From: Syntrophus sp963665935
Lineage (GTDB): Bacteria; Desulfobacterota; Syntrophia; Syntrophales; Syntrophaceae
DNA length: 64,000 nt
Direction of reading: 5' to 3'
Assembly: GCA_963665935.1 (NCBI GenBank)
Contig: OY762510.1
Location: forward strand, 310,001-374,000
The translations under genes and the position numbers were made by a program. Position 1 is the first letter of the stretch. Every line of letters starts with the position of its first letter. Below the pieces are notes generated by a model, which saw only the letters and a list, made by a program, of their open reading frames with translations, did no database searches and was not told the origin of the DNA. This document shows positions 35,016 through 43,799 of the stretch, piece by piece.

Positions 35016-35069
35016 TTGACAATCTCTACATATTGTGGTTTATAACAGCCAGCATACAGGATGTAGTGT
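35016..35069 (+). promoter_or_regulatory. nrdJ promoter with two NrdR-box-like sites
   Basis: TTGACA (35016-35021), 17-bp spacer and TTTATA (35039-35044) form a promoter. Two 16-bp sites resemble the NrdR consensus ACACWATATMTWGTGT: TCTCTACATATTGTGG (35023-35038), inside the promoter spacer, and ATACAGGATGTAGTGT (35054-35069). By eye they match at about 11 and 12 of 16 positions. They lie exactly 31 bp apart, about three helical turns, the spacing usual for paired NrdR boxes. Repression by NrdR is therefore likely; nrdR itself is not in the window. Confidence 0.6.
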
Positions 35070-35112
35070 ACCATCTACTTCCTGCGCTTATTTCCCAAGG
35101 AGTTTATCTGCA

Positions 35113-37341
35113 ATGACGAAGAAATCCTATACTCCCATCGTCCCGGAATTAACGAAAAATGCCACGACGGTTCTGGAAAGACGCTACCTGAAACGCGACA
35201 AGGAAGGTAAGGTTCTGGAGACCCCGAGCCAAATGTTTCGGCGGGTGGCGGAAACCATTGCAGAGGCTGACAGGAAATTCAGCAAAAAGAACGGCGTGGC
35301 AAAGCTGGCAGAGGAATTCTATTCGATGATGACCTCCCTTGAATTTCTGCCCAATTCGCCGACGCTGATGAACGCCGGACGCGAACTGGGACAGTTGTCC
35401 GCCTGTTTTGTCCTGCCCGTGGGCGATTCCATGGAAGAAATTTTCGATGCGGTGAAATACACGGCGTTGATCCACAAGTCCGGCGGCGGTACCGGCTTTT
35501 CCTTTTCCCGGCTTCGTCCCGCCAATGATGTGGTTCTAACCACAACCGGCATTTCCAGCGGCCCCATCTCCTTTATGCGCGTCTTCGACATCGCCACGGA
35601 AACGATCAAACAGGGCGGCACCCGCCGCGGCGCAAACATGGGCATCCTTCATGTCGACCATCCCGACATCATGAATTTCATCATGTGTAAGGCCGATAAA
35701 AAGCAGCTCAATAATTTCAACATCTCCGTGGGGCTCACGGAAGCGTTCATGAAAGCCGTGGAAAAGGACGAAAATTACGAACTGATCAATCCCCGGGATG
35801 GCCAGGTGTCCGGAACCCTCAACGCGCGCAAGGTCTTCAACCGGATTGTCGCGCAGGCCTGGGAAAACGGCGAACCGGGCATCGTGTTTATGGACCGGCT
35901 CAACCGCGACAACCCGACACCACATGTCGGCAAGATCGAATCCACAAATCCCTGCGGAGAACAGCCCCTTCTGCCTTATGAATCCTGTAATCTGGGCTCG
36001 ATCAATCTGTCCCGGGTGGTCAGGGACGGAAACATCGACTGGGATCGGCTCCAGAAGGTCGTTCATCTGTCCGTGCATTTTCTGGACAATGTTGTGGAAG
36101 CCAATCGCTACCCCCTTCCCCAGATTGCCGAGATGACCCTTGCCAACCGCAAAATCGGACTCGGTGTCATGGGCTGGGCGGATATGTTGATCCTGCTCGG
36201 CGTTCCCTACAATTCCGAGGAAGCCATCGAACTGGCGGGAAAAGTCATGGGATTCATCAATCAGGAGGGGCACGCGGCCTCGCAGAAATTAGCCAAGGCC
36301 CGGGGCGCATTCCCCAACTTCAGGGGCTCCGTCTATGACAAAGGGGGCGAGCCGCCGATGCGCAACGCAACCGTCACGACCATCGCGCCAACCGGCACCA
36401 TTTCGATCATTGCCAATGCCTCCTCCGGCGTGGAGCCGCTTTTTGCCGTCTCTTACGTCCGGCAGGTCATGGATAACGACATTCTGGTGGAAGTGCATCC
36501 CTATTTTGAAGCCGTCGCCAGGCAGCGGGGATTTTATTCGCCAGAATTGATGCAGCGCATCGCGGAAGAGGGAACGCTTCACGACATCGACGAAGTGCCG
36601 GAAGACCTTCGCAATCTCTTCGTCACGGCGCACGACATATCGCCGGAAGTGCATATCCGCATGCAGTCCGCCTTCCAGAAATACACCGACAATGCGGTGA
36701 GCAAGACGGTCAATTTTGCCAATGAGGCAACCCTTCAGGATGTCGCCCAGGTCTATGAACTGGCCTATAAGCTGGACTGCAAGGGCGTGACCATTTACCG
36801 CGACGGCTCTCGCGATCAACAGGTCTTGAGCAAAGGGAAAAAGGAGGAACCGGCTGCGCCCGCGGCTACGGAGCATGAAAAAGCAACGACCAAACGCGAG
36901 CGGCCCAAGGTACTCAAAGGCTGGACCTACCAGATGCAGACCGGCTGCGGCCCCCTCTACATCACCGTCAATGAGGACAGCACCGGTCTCTTCGAGCTTT
37001 TCACCACCATGGGCAAGGCGGGCGGCTGCGCCGCCTCCCAGAGCGAGGCCATCGGGCGGATGGTGTCGCTGGCCTGGCGCAGCGGAGTTCAGGCACGGCA
37101 GGTCATCCGACAGCTTCAGGGCATTTCCTGCCATTCGCCGTCAGGCTTTGGCGAAAACAAAATTCTGTCCTGCGCCGATGCCGTGGCCAAGGCGATTCAA
37201 TCCCATCTGGCGGCCAACGGCGGCAAAGTGCAGGAAAAGCGCTTCTTTCTCAAAGGCGCTTGCCCGGAGTGCGGTGGCATCGTCGAGCACGAGGGCGGCT
37301 GTGCGGTATGCCACGTCTGCGGCTACAGTGAATGTGCGTAA
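35113..37341 (+). CDS. nrdJ: Adenosylcobalamin-dependent (class II) ribonucleotide reductase
   Basis: 742 aa. It reduces ribonucleotides to deoxyribonucleotides using a radical generated from adenosylcobalamin, so it works with or without oxygen. Diagnostic features are LSACFVLPVGDSMEEIF, the GGGTGFSFSRLRP loop, ESTNPCGEQPLLPYESCNLGSINLSR (catalytic cysteine and Asn/Glu), TIAPTGTISIIA and the C-terminal CPECGG...CHVCGYSEC zinc/redox cysteine cluster typical of the long NrdJ form. The start is the ATG at 35113 (MTKKSYTPIV) with AAGGAG 10 bp upstream. The upstream in-frame extension overlaps the NrdR-like sites and is not coding. It is followed 61 bp later by a VOC-family gene. Confidence 0.96.
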   Translation: MTKKSYTPIVPELTKNATTVLERRYLKRDKEGKVLETPSQMFRRVAETIAEADRKFSKKNGVAKLAEEFYSMMTSLEFLPNSPTLMNAGRELGQLSACFVLPVGDSMEEIFDAVKYTALIHKSGGGTGFSFSRLRPANDVVLTTTGISSGPISFMRVFDIATETIKQGGTRRGANMGILHVDHPDIMNFIMCKADKKQLNNFNISVGLTEAFMKAVEKDENYELINPRDGQVSGTLNARKVFNRIVAQAWENGEPGIVFMDRLNRDNPTPHVGKIESTNPCGEQPLLPYESCNLGSINLSRVVRDGNIDWDRLQKVVHLSVHFLDNVVEANRYPLPQIAEMTLANRKIGLGVMGWADMLILLGVPYNSEEAIELAGKVMGFINQEGHAASQKLAKARGAFPNFRGSVYDKGGEPPMRNATVTTIAPTGTISIIANASSGVEPLFAVSYVRQVMDNDILVEVHPYFEAVARQRGFYSPELMQRIAEEGTLHDIDEVPEDLRNLFVTAHDISPEVHIRMQSAFQKYTDNAVSKTVNFANEATLQDVAQVYELAYKLDCKGVTIYRDGSRDQQVLSKGKKEEPAAPAATEHEKATTKRERPKVLKGWTYQMQTGCGPLYITVNEDSTGLFELFTTMGKAGGCAASQSEAIGRMVSLAWRSGVQARQVIRQLQGISCHSPSGFGENKILSCADAVAKAIQSHLAANGGKVQEKRFFLKGACPECGGIVEHEGGCAVCHVCGYSECA

Positions 37342-37402
37342 GAACTTGTCTGAAGTCAGGAAAAAAACCGTTTTATCATCCGGGAAAAAGGGGAAAGCGG
37401 AT

Positions 37403-37855
37403 ATGAAAATCAAAAAAATGGATCATTTCTGTATTGCGGTGAAGGATCTCGATGCGGCCCGGAAGGTATGGGAGCCTATATTGGGCAAAGAACCGGACGA
37501 CACCTATGTGGATGAACCGGAGAAAATCCGCGTCGCCCGCTACTGGCTTGGCGGGGTGGGATTTGAACTGATGGAATCCACGGCCCCCGACGGCCCCGTG
37601 GCCCAGTGGATCGAGAAGCATGGGGAAGGGATCATGCTGATCGGCCTCAATGTGGAAAGCACACGGGAAGCCATTGCCGAGCTGGAGGCAAAGGGATACC
37701 CCTTTGTTGCCCCCCCCTCTCCGATTGCCGATGACATTACCGGAAAAGCCAGACCTTTCCGCGATTGCGAGTTTGCGCTGATGCATCCCCGGAAAACAAA
37801 CGGCGTCATGGTCGAACTGATCGATTATAAATGGAAGGAACTTGAGTCCTTATAA
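37403..37855 (+). CDS. VOC-family protein, methylmalonyl-CoA epimerase-like
   Basis: 150 aa glyoxalase/VOC-fold protein. It starts MKIKKMDHFCIAVKDLDAARKVWEPILG, in which the histidine is the first metal ligand. The second half has the HGEGIMLIGLNVES block seen in epimerases as HG-G-HHIAF, though here the HH is replaced by ML, and the last ligand is the glutamate of MVELIDYK. The mixed picture means epimerase activity is possible but unproven. The ATG at 37403 follows AAGGGGAAAG. The open frame continues upstream inside nrdJ only as a shadow. Codon-level proximity to nrdJ suggests shared transcription. Confidence 0.7.
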   Translation: MKIKKMDHFCIAVKDLDAARKVWEPILGKEPDDTYVDEPEKIRVARYWLGGVGFELMESTAPDGPVAQWIEKHGEGIMLIGLNVESTREAIAELEAKGYPFVAPPSPIADDITGKARPFRDCEFALMHPRKTNGVMVELIDYKWKELESL

Positions 37856-37860
37856 TCCGC

Positions 37861-38283
37861 TCATTCGCCGATAATCTTGACCAGCACCCGTTTCTCCCTC
37901 ATGCCGTCAAACTCGCCGTAAAAGATCTGTTCATACGGGCCGAGATCCAGGATCCCGTTCGTAATGGCAACCATGACCTCTCTTCCCATGACCTGCCTTT
38001 TCAAATGGGCGTCCCCGTTGGTTCCTCCCGTTTCGTTATGCCGATATTGTGTAATCGGTTCGTGGGGCGCCAGCCTCTCCAGCCACAGGGCAAAATCCTG
38101 AAGAAGGCCCCTTTCATCGCCATTGATGAAGACGGAAGCGGTGATATGCTTGGCGTTGACCAGAACGAACCCTTCTTTGATCTGACTTTCATCCAGGCAT
38201 TGTACAATCTGTTCCGTAATATTTAAAAAACCCACTCTGCTCGGAATTTCAATCCACAACTCTTTTCGAAAGGATTTCATCAT
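37861..38283 (-). CDS. YjbQ/UPF0047 family protein
   Basis: 140 aa. It has the compact YjbQ fold signature: the histidine in LVNAKHITASVFINGDERG, then HNETGGTNGDAHLKRQVMGREVMVAI and the terminal YEQIFYGEFDGMREKRVLVKIIGE. Some members show weak thiamine-phosphate synthase activity; the real function is uncertain. Two adjacent ATG codons (38283 and 38280) follow GAGG. It is convergent with the VOC gene, with 5 bp between the two stop codons. Confidence 0.88.
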   Translation of the reverse strand: MMKSFRKELWIEIPSRVGFLNITEQIVQCLDESQIKEGFVLVNAKHITASVFINGDERGLLQDFALWLERLAPHEPITQYRHNETGGTNGDAHLKRQVMGREVMVAITNGILDLGPYEQIFYGEFDGMREKRVLVKIIGE

Positions 38284-38304
38284 TTCACCTCGCCCCTCCA
38301 AGAA

Positions 38305-38347
38305 AAACTAAACCACCACAAGCATTAAGCCGGTGGTGGTTTAGTTT
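38305..38347 (-). terminator. Rho-independent terminator of the second PEP-CTERM gene
   Basis: A perfect 15-bp stem (AAACTAAACCACCAC at 38305-38319 and its complement at 38333-38347) with a 13-nt loop. On the minus strand it is followed by a T-rich tract (TTTTTCTT), so it ends leftward transcription from the PEP-CTERM gene and separates it from yjbQ. Confidence 0.8.
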
Positions 38348-38430
38348 CCTATACAGCCCTCCCAGGCTGTACGATCCCTTTTTGCATCAAGAGAAGACTG
38401 CGGGCAATTCCTTCCCAAGAATGCATGGGA

Positions 38431-39018
38431 TTATTTGTTGGTTCTTCTTCTAACAAACCCCAGGCCCAGAAGGCCGCTGCCGAGCAGAAAAATGGCGGGA
38501 GGAATGGGAACAGCCGACATGGCACAGTCAACCAGGAAATAGGTTTCCTGAATGCCTGAACCACCCGCATCCTGCAGTCTAACACCATTGAAGCTTCCGT
38601 CAGCAACAAAACCGATAAACTGACCATCGTACGTATTGGCAATGCTCGTGACAAAGGTGTTGTCATCATTGATGTACATATCGATTCCGGTTCCAGCGCC
38701 GCCCGGATTCTTCAGATCAAACCAGCCGCCCCAAGCCGTCATTCCCTGCGACAGATTGAAAACCTGATAGCTCGGCACATCTTTATCGACGATATTCTCG
38801 TAGACACCGTAATGAATCGCACCCGTATAACCTGTTTCGGTAATGCTGAAGCCGGGTTCTAAAGTCGCATCCTGGAAGTTCTCCACTACGAGCGTCGAAA
38901 GGTTGATGGCATTCAGCCAGCTGACGTAATTGGTATACACCGTAACATTGTACGCTTGCGCTCCTGCCGCAAAACTCATCACGAGCAGGAACATAAAAAT
39001 TGAAGCAATCTTTTTCAT
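38431..39018 (-). CDS. PEP-CTERM-type exported protein
   Basis: 195 aa. The signal peptide (SIFMFLLVMSFAAGAQA) is followed by a beta-rich mature region starting YNVTVYTNYVSWLNAIN, which resembles other PEP-CTERM proteins with a VVENFQD-type motif (ENF.D-like concanavalin/jellyroll). The C-terminal sorting signal is AVPIPPAIFLLGSGLLGLGFVRRR: a motif, a transmembrane helix and an arginine tail. AAGGAG precedes the ATG at 39018. It differs from the first PEP-CTERM protein in sequence but shares the VP-PP variant of the motif, which suggests both use the same sortase, encoded elsewhere. Confidence 0.82.
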   Translation of the reverse strand: MKKIASIFMFLLVMSFAAGAQAYNVTVYTNYVSWLNAINLSTLVVENFQDATLEPGFSITETGYTGAIHYGVYENIVDKDVPSYQVFNLSQGMTAWGGWFDLKNPGGAGTGIDMYINDDNTFVTSIANTYDGQFIGFVADGSFNGVRLQDAGGSGIQETYFLVDCAMSAVPIPPAIFLLGSGLLGLGFVRRRTNK

Positions 39019-39452
39019 CTTCTCATCTCCTTTATTGTTGGAGTTGTTATTCCACTGCTTTTTCATTGCCCGCAGTCTTTCCCTATTTTAACAATTTCAG
39101 AATCTCCCTCCCTTCCGGTTTTATTCTTCCGGAACCTTTTCCTCCCGGCCATCATGAAGATCACCTCCGGGATACTGACACTGCTGCCGATTCTGATACA
39201 CACCACAATCCTATGTTTTCAAAGATCCGATGGTGAATAATACGAATTGGCCCCTCAAAAATCAATACCGGAAAAGCCTTATTTTTTTCTAAGATTAAGC
39301 GGTAATTTCGACTTCCATAAATTCTTATGCAAGCCATGATATAGGATTGGCTAGGATTGACTGTTGAATGGTTTGAAAAAAACACAGACTTGTCGGACAC
39401 GAGGATGCTTTTGAGCGGCTCCCGTTATTCTGAGCCAAAGGTCAACGAGCGG
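39019..39452. other. Non-coding gap between PEP-CTERM gene and decayed region
   Basis: About 430 bp upstream of the PEP-CTERM gene and beyond the end of the GNAT pseudogene. No supported gene, tRNA or clear -24/-12 element was found. It should hold the PEP-CTERM promoter on the minus strand, but I could not place it. Confidence 0.5.
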
Positions 39453-40479
39453 CTATGCACCGGTCCTTTGCCAATCCTTCTTGATCACCTCCAGCAATTC
39501 CTTTGAAAAATTGCTGAAAAGCTGGATGGATTCAAAATAGGGAGGGCAGAGGAGTTTCTGCATCAGGAACCCGTCCCCGTCGAACCAGCGCGGCAAAGCC
39601 CCGCCGAAAAAATAATCCCTCTTTCGCAGCACCTCGACCGCCTCGCCGACCCAGGGCTGAGTGAGATTGACCCAGACCTGAATAACCACGGCTTTCCGGG
39701 AGATGGCCTCCCTCTCGATTTCGGTAAAAAACTTCTTCGAAATCCGATCCGACCTCCGGCACGGTAATGCGCGCTACCTGCGCGAAATCGAAGATGGCCA
39801 GTTCGGCCCTCGACCTGCGATCGCCTGGCGCTTTGGCAGTGGAGACGGCGATATCCCGGAGATCGTCAAGGCGCCCATAAAGCGTCCGAAGCTCCCGCTC
39901 ATAAGAGGCGGGCAGGTAAATCCGGTGCGGCTTCGGCTGATAACAGCGGAACACCGCCAGGGTCGCCACCCGCCCCGCCGCACTTTTTTCCTTGTCATAC
40001 GCTGCCGCCGGCATGAGGGATACCTCAATTGCCGTTTCCACATGCCTGTATTTCTCGACGGTTTTTTGCATGAACAGATGATTGCAGACGGCCTCGCCAA
40101 ACACTTCCTCGATGTTTTTTCTCTCCGGAATAAAGGTATCGTAGAGATAGCCCAGCAGTTCCATGTTGACCCCCAGGTTCCGGTAGCCACCGTCCACGAG
40201 CCCGACACCGGCCTCATAGATAGACGGACCGGGTGCTGAGCGGTACAGATGCTCCACACCGATCACTCTGCCGTCCATCGTCCGCGCCACAATGGAATAG
40301 TAGCGTCCTTCCTCATTCGCTTGAGCAATGGCCTGGGAATCATAGAAGAGCCGGATGGGATAATGCTCGCCATAGACGGTATGAAAAAGATCAACGATCC
40401 CTTCCGCGTCTTCGTTGCGGAAAGGCGATATCGCAAAGCTTTTTTCCGCTGTTTTCTCCTCTTTCGTCTCTTTTGCCAT
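39453..40479 (-). pseudogene. Frameshifted GNAT-family acetyltransferase-like gene
   Basis: The first frame from the ATG at 40479 (MAKETKEEKT, with AAGGAG before it) encodes a GNAT-type region: YGEHYPIRLFYD, YSIVARTMDGRVIGVEHLYRS, YEAGVGLVDGGYRNLGVNMELL and FGEAVCNHLFMQK. It runs to DFEEVF at a run of six A/T bases (39726-39731). From there the natural continuation (TEIEREAISRKAVVIQVWVNLTQPWVGEAVEVLRKR, ending KKDWQRTGA) lies in the next frame down to 39453. Removing one T from the run restores one 340-residue protein. Either a real inactivating slip, a programmed shift or a sequencing error. The next genes upstream are also broken, favouring decay. Confidence 0.7.
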
Positions 40480-40622
40480 TCTGTACTCCTTCACTTAGAT
40501 TCAAGTTGTTGCCATTGCCGCCATTATCTGCGCACATCAAAGCACCATCTTCATCGGCTCTGTCCTCTTCTCATCGACGCACATACTTTGCGTTTCTGCA
40601 TCGCCTCTGCCTCAAAGCCATG

Positions 40623-41212
40623 TTACTCTCTTTGAAATGAACTTGGAATTGCCACCGTCAACGCCGCAGCTGCCCCGGCAATCTGGAGAAAAGCGCAGAC
40701 GGAGAAGAGGGCCGGGTAGCCCCAATGCACCAGGACAGCGCCCCCGGCCAGAGGCCCCAGGAAAAACCGCCCTGAAACATGACCATGGAAAGATTGGTAT
40801 TCAGGGCCTTGAACCGCTGTGCCGAGACATCAAAGACCAGGCCGCTCGAGACGGGCAAGGCCACGCCCCAACCAACCCCCATGTAAAGGCCGAGAAGGCT
40901 GAAAGGAATATCGCCGCGAAAACAGAGAATTGCCGGAGAGCCCAGTCCCAGCCATACAGTGGAAAAGGCGAGCAGTTTTCTCTTGTCCAGTTGATCAAAG
41001 GAAAACCAGGCAAAGAGTCGGATGCCGATTTCCGTGAACGTGGAGAGGGTGAAGAACCATCCAGGATTCGAGATGCCGATCCCCTTGCCGTAGTCCTTCA
41101 GGAAATAAAAGACCGGGGTGAAGGTCGTCCAGATCAGCAGAGAAAGAAGCAGCACGAGAAATTCCGGCGTGAGAATCTTGCCCGGATTTATTAGCTCGCC
41201 CACGGCTGACAT
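40623..41212 (-). pseudogene. Truncated, frameshifted MFS transporter
   Basis: Only the C-terminal half of a major facilitator transporter is present. It starts MSAVGELINPGKILTPEFLVLLLSLLIW, a mid-protein linker plus TM7 of a normal MFS, and continues with about six hydrophobic segments. At a run of five A/T bases (40762-40766) the frame breaks. Adding one base restores QGGFFLGPLAGGAVLVHWGYPALFSVCAFLQIAG and a natural end at the TAA at 40623-40625. The N-terminal six helices are missing, so this is non-functional. Confidence 0.72.
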
Positions 41213-41228
41213 CCCTCGAAACCTTCTT

Positions 41229-41660
41229 CTATCCCTTCAGGATTTTCTTCAGTGCGCTCACAAAGGCCTCCATCGCCTCCCCGCCTTTCTCCAAAAAGGT
41301 ATACGGTCCGAAACACTGGATGATCTTTTCCGTCTGCGGGCTGAAGAGGATGCCGCCGACGACGTCTCTCCTTTCGTTGAATGCCGCAATGGCTTCGAAC
41401 TCGCCGCCGGCGACCATATCGAGACCTTTCCGGGGTATCCAAAAAAATCAGGGAGGAACGGTTCGGGACAGCAATCAACAACACGGAGGGCAAGGCGTTT
41501 TATCTCCTCTTCATTTGGGCTCCGGAAGGTGAAAGGCTCCACGTCTTCAGGCACCGCAAGGCGCTCTCCAAACCGGGGATAGGACTTCTCCTTCGAAACG
41601 GCAAGACAGATGCCGTTGTATCGATCTGCGGTAAGGGAGGTAGTTCTTTTTTCTTTTCAG
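41229..41660 (-). pseudogene. Unidentified gene fragment with a frameshift
   Basis: A coding-like minus-strand stretch opens after a TGA near 41662 and reads DRYNGICLAVSKEKSYPRFGERLAVPEDVEPF and onward to DFFGYPGK. It must then shift frame near 41415-41430 to continue GLDMVAGGEFEAIAAFNERRDVVGG, QTEKIIQCFGPYTFLEKGGEAMEAF and stop at 41229. The composition is protein-like throughout, but I do not recognise the family. The 5' end appears cut off by the opposite-strand xanthine dehydrogenase fragment. Its stop lies 16 bp before the MFS fragment start. Confidence 0.5.
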
Positions 41661-41678
41661 CCCCGGAAGGAACGACGA

Positions 41679-42341
41679 ATGAACAAGGTCTTTCTTCCGC
41701 GGACGTTAGCGGAGCTCGGGTCATTCCTGGAGGAAGGGAAGCACACGTGTATGCGGGTGGAACGGACCTGCTTGTACGGATGAGGGCGTGGAATGAAAAA
41801 CCGCCTGCCTTGATCTGCATGGAGCGGATTGAAGAGCTGCAAGGCGTTCGGGAGGAAACAACGGGATTGTGGATCGGCGCCGGCACTCCCCACCGACGAC
41901 TGCTCGACGACCCGATGATCCAGAGGCATCTTCCCGTCCTCGCAAAAGCCCTGCGGGTTCTGGGATCACCTCAGATCCGCAACATGGGGACTCTCGGGGG
42001 AAACATCTGCACCGCCTCACCGGCCGGCGACTGCCTCCCGCCCCTCTACGTATTGCATGCGGTCGTGGAAATCCGCTCTCCCAACGCCGTTCAGACCCTT
42101 CCCATCAACTCATTCATCGTCGGTCCGGGGGAAACGCAGTTGCAAAAGGGGTAGATCCTGGCCGGCGTCCTTGTGAAACGGCCGCCCAACTTCACAATAT
42201 CCACTTCTTTGAAAAGGTGGAGCAACGCAAGGCAACGGCCATTGCCGTGGCCAGCGGTGTCGCCCATTGATGACCTGCGCGCCTCGGCGGATTATCGCAG
42301 GAACATTGCCGGCAATCTTATCCTGCGGCTTGCGGAAAACA
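41679..42341 (+). pseudogene. Decayed xanthine dehydrogenase-type FAD-binding subunit
   Basis: Starts properly with an AAGGAA site and ATG at 41679 (MNKVFLPRTLAELGSFLEEGK), then shifts frame near 41740. The next frame carries the FAD-site signatures HVYAGGTDLLVRMRAW and LGSPQIRNMGTLGGNICTASPAGDCLPPLYVL. An in-frame TAG at 42151-42153 interrupts GETQLQKG-ILAGV where a glutamate codon is expected. Further on, EKVEQRKATAIAVAS and PIDDLRASADYRRNIAGNL are in different frames and a stretch between them is missing. At least two frameshifts, one nonsense codon and one internal deletion: a clear pseudogene. The molybdenum and Fe-S subunits are not present. Confidence 0.82.
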
Positions 42342-42455
42342 TCATGATTCCCCCCAGACCATTGCACCATCGTAGGGCCTCTTCGCGGGCAAATCTTTTT
42401 AAGCCGGTTTTGTTTGCAACGGCGTTTGCACGACCCCCTGCAATGGACTAATCAA

Positions 42456-43787
42456 TCAGCGCCTTCGGCATCTCTCCCGGACTTCTCTTTCATCATAGGA
42501 AAAAAAGCCCTTACGGCGCTCACAGTCCCGGGAGGAACTCTCAACCACTCGACCGTCTATACAGCACCAGCCGAGCTTCTGGCATCGCTCACGGGCCTCC
42601 TTCTCATCATAAGAGAATAGGCCTTTACGGCGCTCACAGTCCTGGAAGGAACTCTCAACCACTCGACCGTCTATACAGCACCAACCGAGCTTCTGGCATC
42701 GCTCACGGGCCTCCTTCTCATCATAAGAGAATAGGCCTCTACGGCGCTCACAGTCCTGGGAAGTGCTCTCAATCACCCGGCCGTCTACGCAGCACCAGCC
42801 ACGCCTCTGGCACCGCTCCCGCACTTCCTTCTCATTATAGGAAAAAATGCCCTTACGGCGTTCACAGTCCTGGGAAGAGCTCTCAATCACCCGGCCGTCT
42901 ATGCAGCACCAGCCACGCTCTTCGCTTCTCTTCCGTACTTCCTTTTCATTGTAGGAGAAAAACCCCATGCGGCGCTCACAGTCCTGGGAAGAGCTCTCAA
43001 TCACCCGGCCGTCTATACAGCACCAGCCACGCCCTTCGCTTCTCTTCCGTACTTCCTTTTCATTGTAGGAGAAAAACCCCCTGCGGCGCTCACAGTCCTG
43101 GGGAAAGCTCTGAAAAACCTGGCCGTCTATGCAGCACCAGCCTTGGGCAGGCCTTTGTCCCGTAAAATCGTAATGATATATCCAGGAGGGGATGTTTTTT
43201 ATCTGCGCCGAACTCATTCGTCTCGGTGTCTCGGTCAGATAGCCCACAGAGAAAACAGCCAATTCCCTATTTTTAACCACCACACCCGACGGCCGATACG
43301 TCTCCGCCTGTCCCTCAAAAACAGCAAGGTCGGTCTCGCTCCGCAGAACCTTAATATTCGCCCGGCTGTTCAAGACGCCTGCCACATCGGGTGTTTCGTA
43401 GCAGTGCAGATTCTTATCGATAAAGACCTGACCGATTGCGATTCTGATGTAGACGCAATCCCGTTTCGTCAACGGGTCCACTCTTATCCCAAACCACGGA
43501 TCCGTGTTTTCATCCAGTTGACAAAAGCCTCCATCAGGATAACGAATCCTGGCACTGCTATTTTCACCCGTGCGGACCGTCATCCCCTCTCTGATGGATT
43601 CACCATTGATCCCTTTTCGTCCATCCACCAAAACACTTGGTCCGTACGTCTCGAGTGTGCCAACGTACCCTCCCCTATCAGGAGATTGGTACCCTGGACC
43701 GTTTCCATAGGGGACACAGGCCAGAACAAAAACAACAAGACAGGCCATTGACGTAACCATGCGGAAAATCGGCAATATTGATTTCAT
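42456..43787 (-). CDS. FecR-like lipoprotein with six cysteine-rich repeats
   Basis: 443 aa. Signal peptide with lipobox VLAC near residue 24. Residues about 40-190 resemble a FecR-type domain: LETYGPSVLVDGRKGINGESIREGMTVRTGENSSARIRYPDGG, then the IGQVFIDKN and TDLAVFEGQAE strands. Residues 216-443 are six tandem 38-aa repeats, each G-W-C-C-(I/V)-D-G-x-V, a central DCERR, FFSY(N/D)E and a basic helix. The first two repeats end KRSE.R, while repeats 3-6 end (E)RC, adding a fourth cysteine. Anchored in the envelope, the repeats look like small disulfide- or metal-bound modules. It starts 12 bp after the membrane-protein gene, so the two form an operon. Function unknown. Confidence 0.8.
   Translation of the reverse strand: MKSILPIFRMVTSMACLVVFVLACVPYGNGPGYQSPDRGGYVGTLETYGPSVLVDGRKGINGESIREGMTVRTGENSSARIRYPDGGFCQLDENTDPWFGIRVDPLTKRDCVYIRIAIGQVFIDKNLHCYETPDVAGVLNSRANIKVLRSETDLAVFEGQAETYRPSGVVVKNRELAVFSVGYLTETPRRMSSAQIKNIPSWIYHYDFTGQRPAQGWCCIDGQVFQSFPQDCERRRGFFSYNEKEVRKRSEGRGWCCIDGRVIESSSQDCERRMGFFSYNEKEVRKRSEERGWCCIDGRVIESSSQDCERRKGIFSYNEKEVRERCQRRGWCCVDGRVIESTSQDCERRRGLFSYDEKEARERCQKLGWCCIDGRVVESSFQDCERRKGLFSYDEKEARERCQKLGWCCIDGRVVESSSRDCERRKGFFSYDEREVRERCRRR
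42459..43142 (-). repeat. Six 114-bp coding repeats
   Basis: Six direct, gap-free 114-bp units covering the C-terminal half of the FecR-like lipoprotein. The DNA is highly similar between neighbouring copies (long shared stretches around the GCTCACAGTCCTGG core), consistent with recent expansion. No spacers occur, so this is not a CRISPR array. Confidence 0.9.
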
Positions 43788-43799
43788 GCTTCCCCCTGA

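Noticed and set aside
35035..35112. N-terminal extension of nrdJ
   Set aside because: It overlaps the promoter and NrdR-like sites, and the extra residues do not resemble NrdJ; the ATG at 35113 fits the family.
34894..35112. Cobalamin riboswitch upstream of the B12-dependent reductase
   Set aside because: No recognisable B12-box or extended pairing pattern was found; the region instead shows a promoter with NrdR-like sites.
36875..37402. In-frame extension of the VOC gene back into nrdJ, suggesting a fusion
   Set aside because: The extension is an alternate-frame reading of nrdJ with R/P-rich shadow composition; a ribosome site precedes the ATG at 37403.
42459..43142. Regular direct repeats resembling a CRISPR array
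   Set aside because: Units are contiguous 114-bp coding repeats in one frame without spacers; no cas genes nearby.
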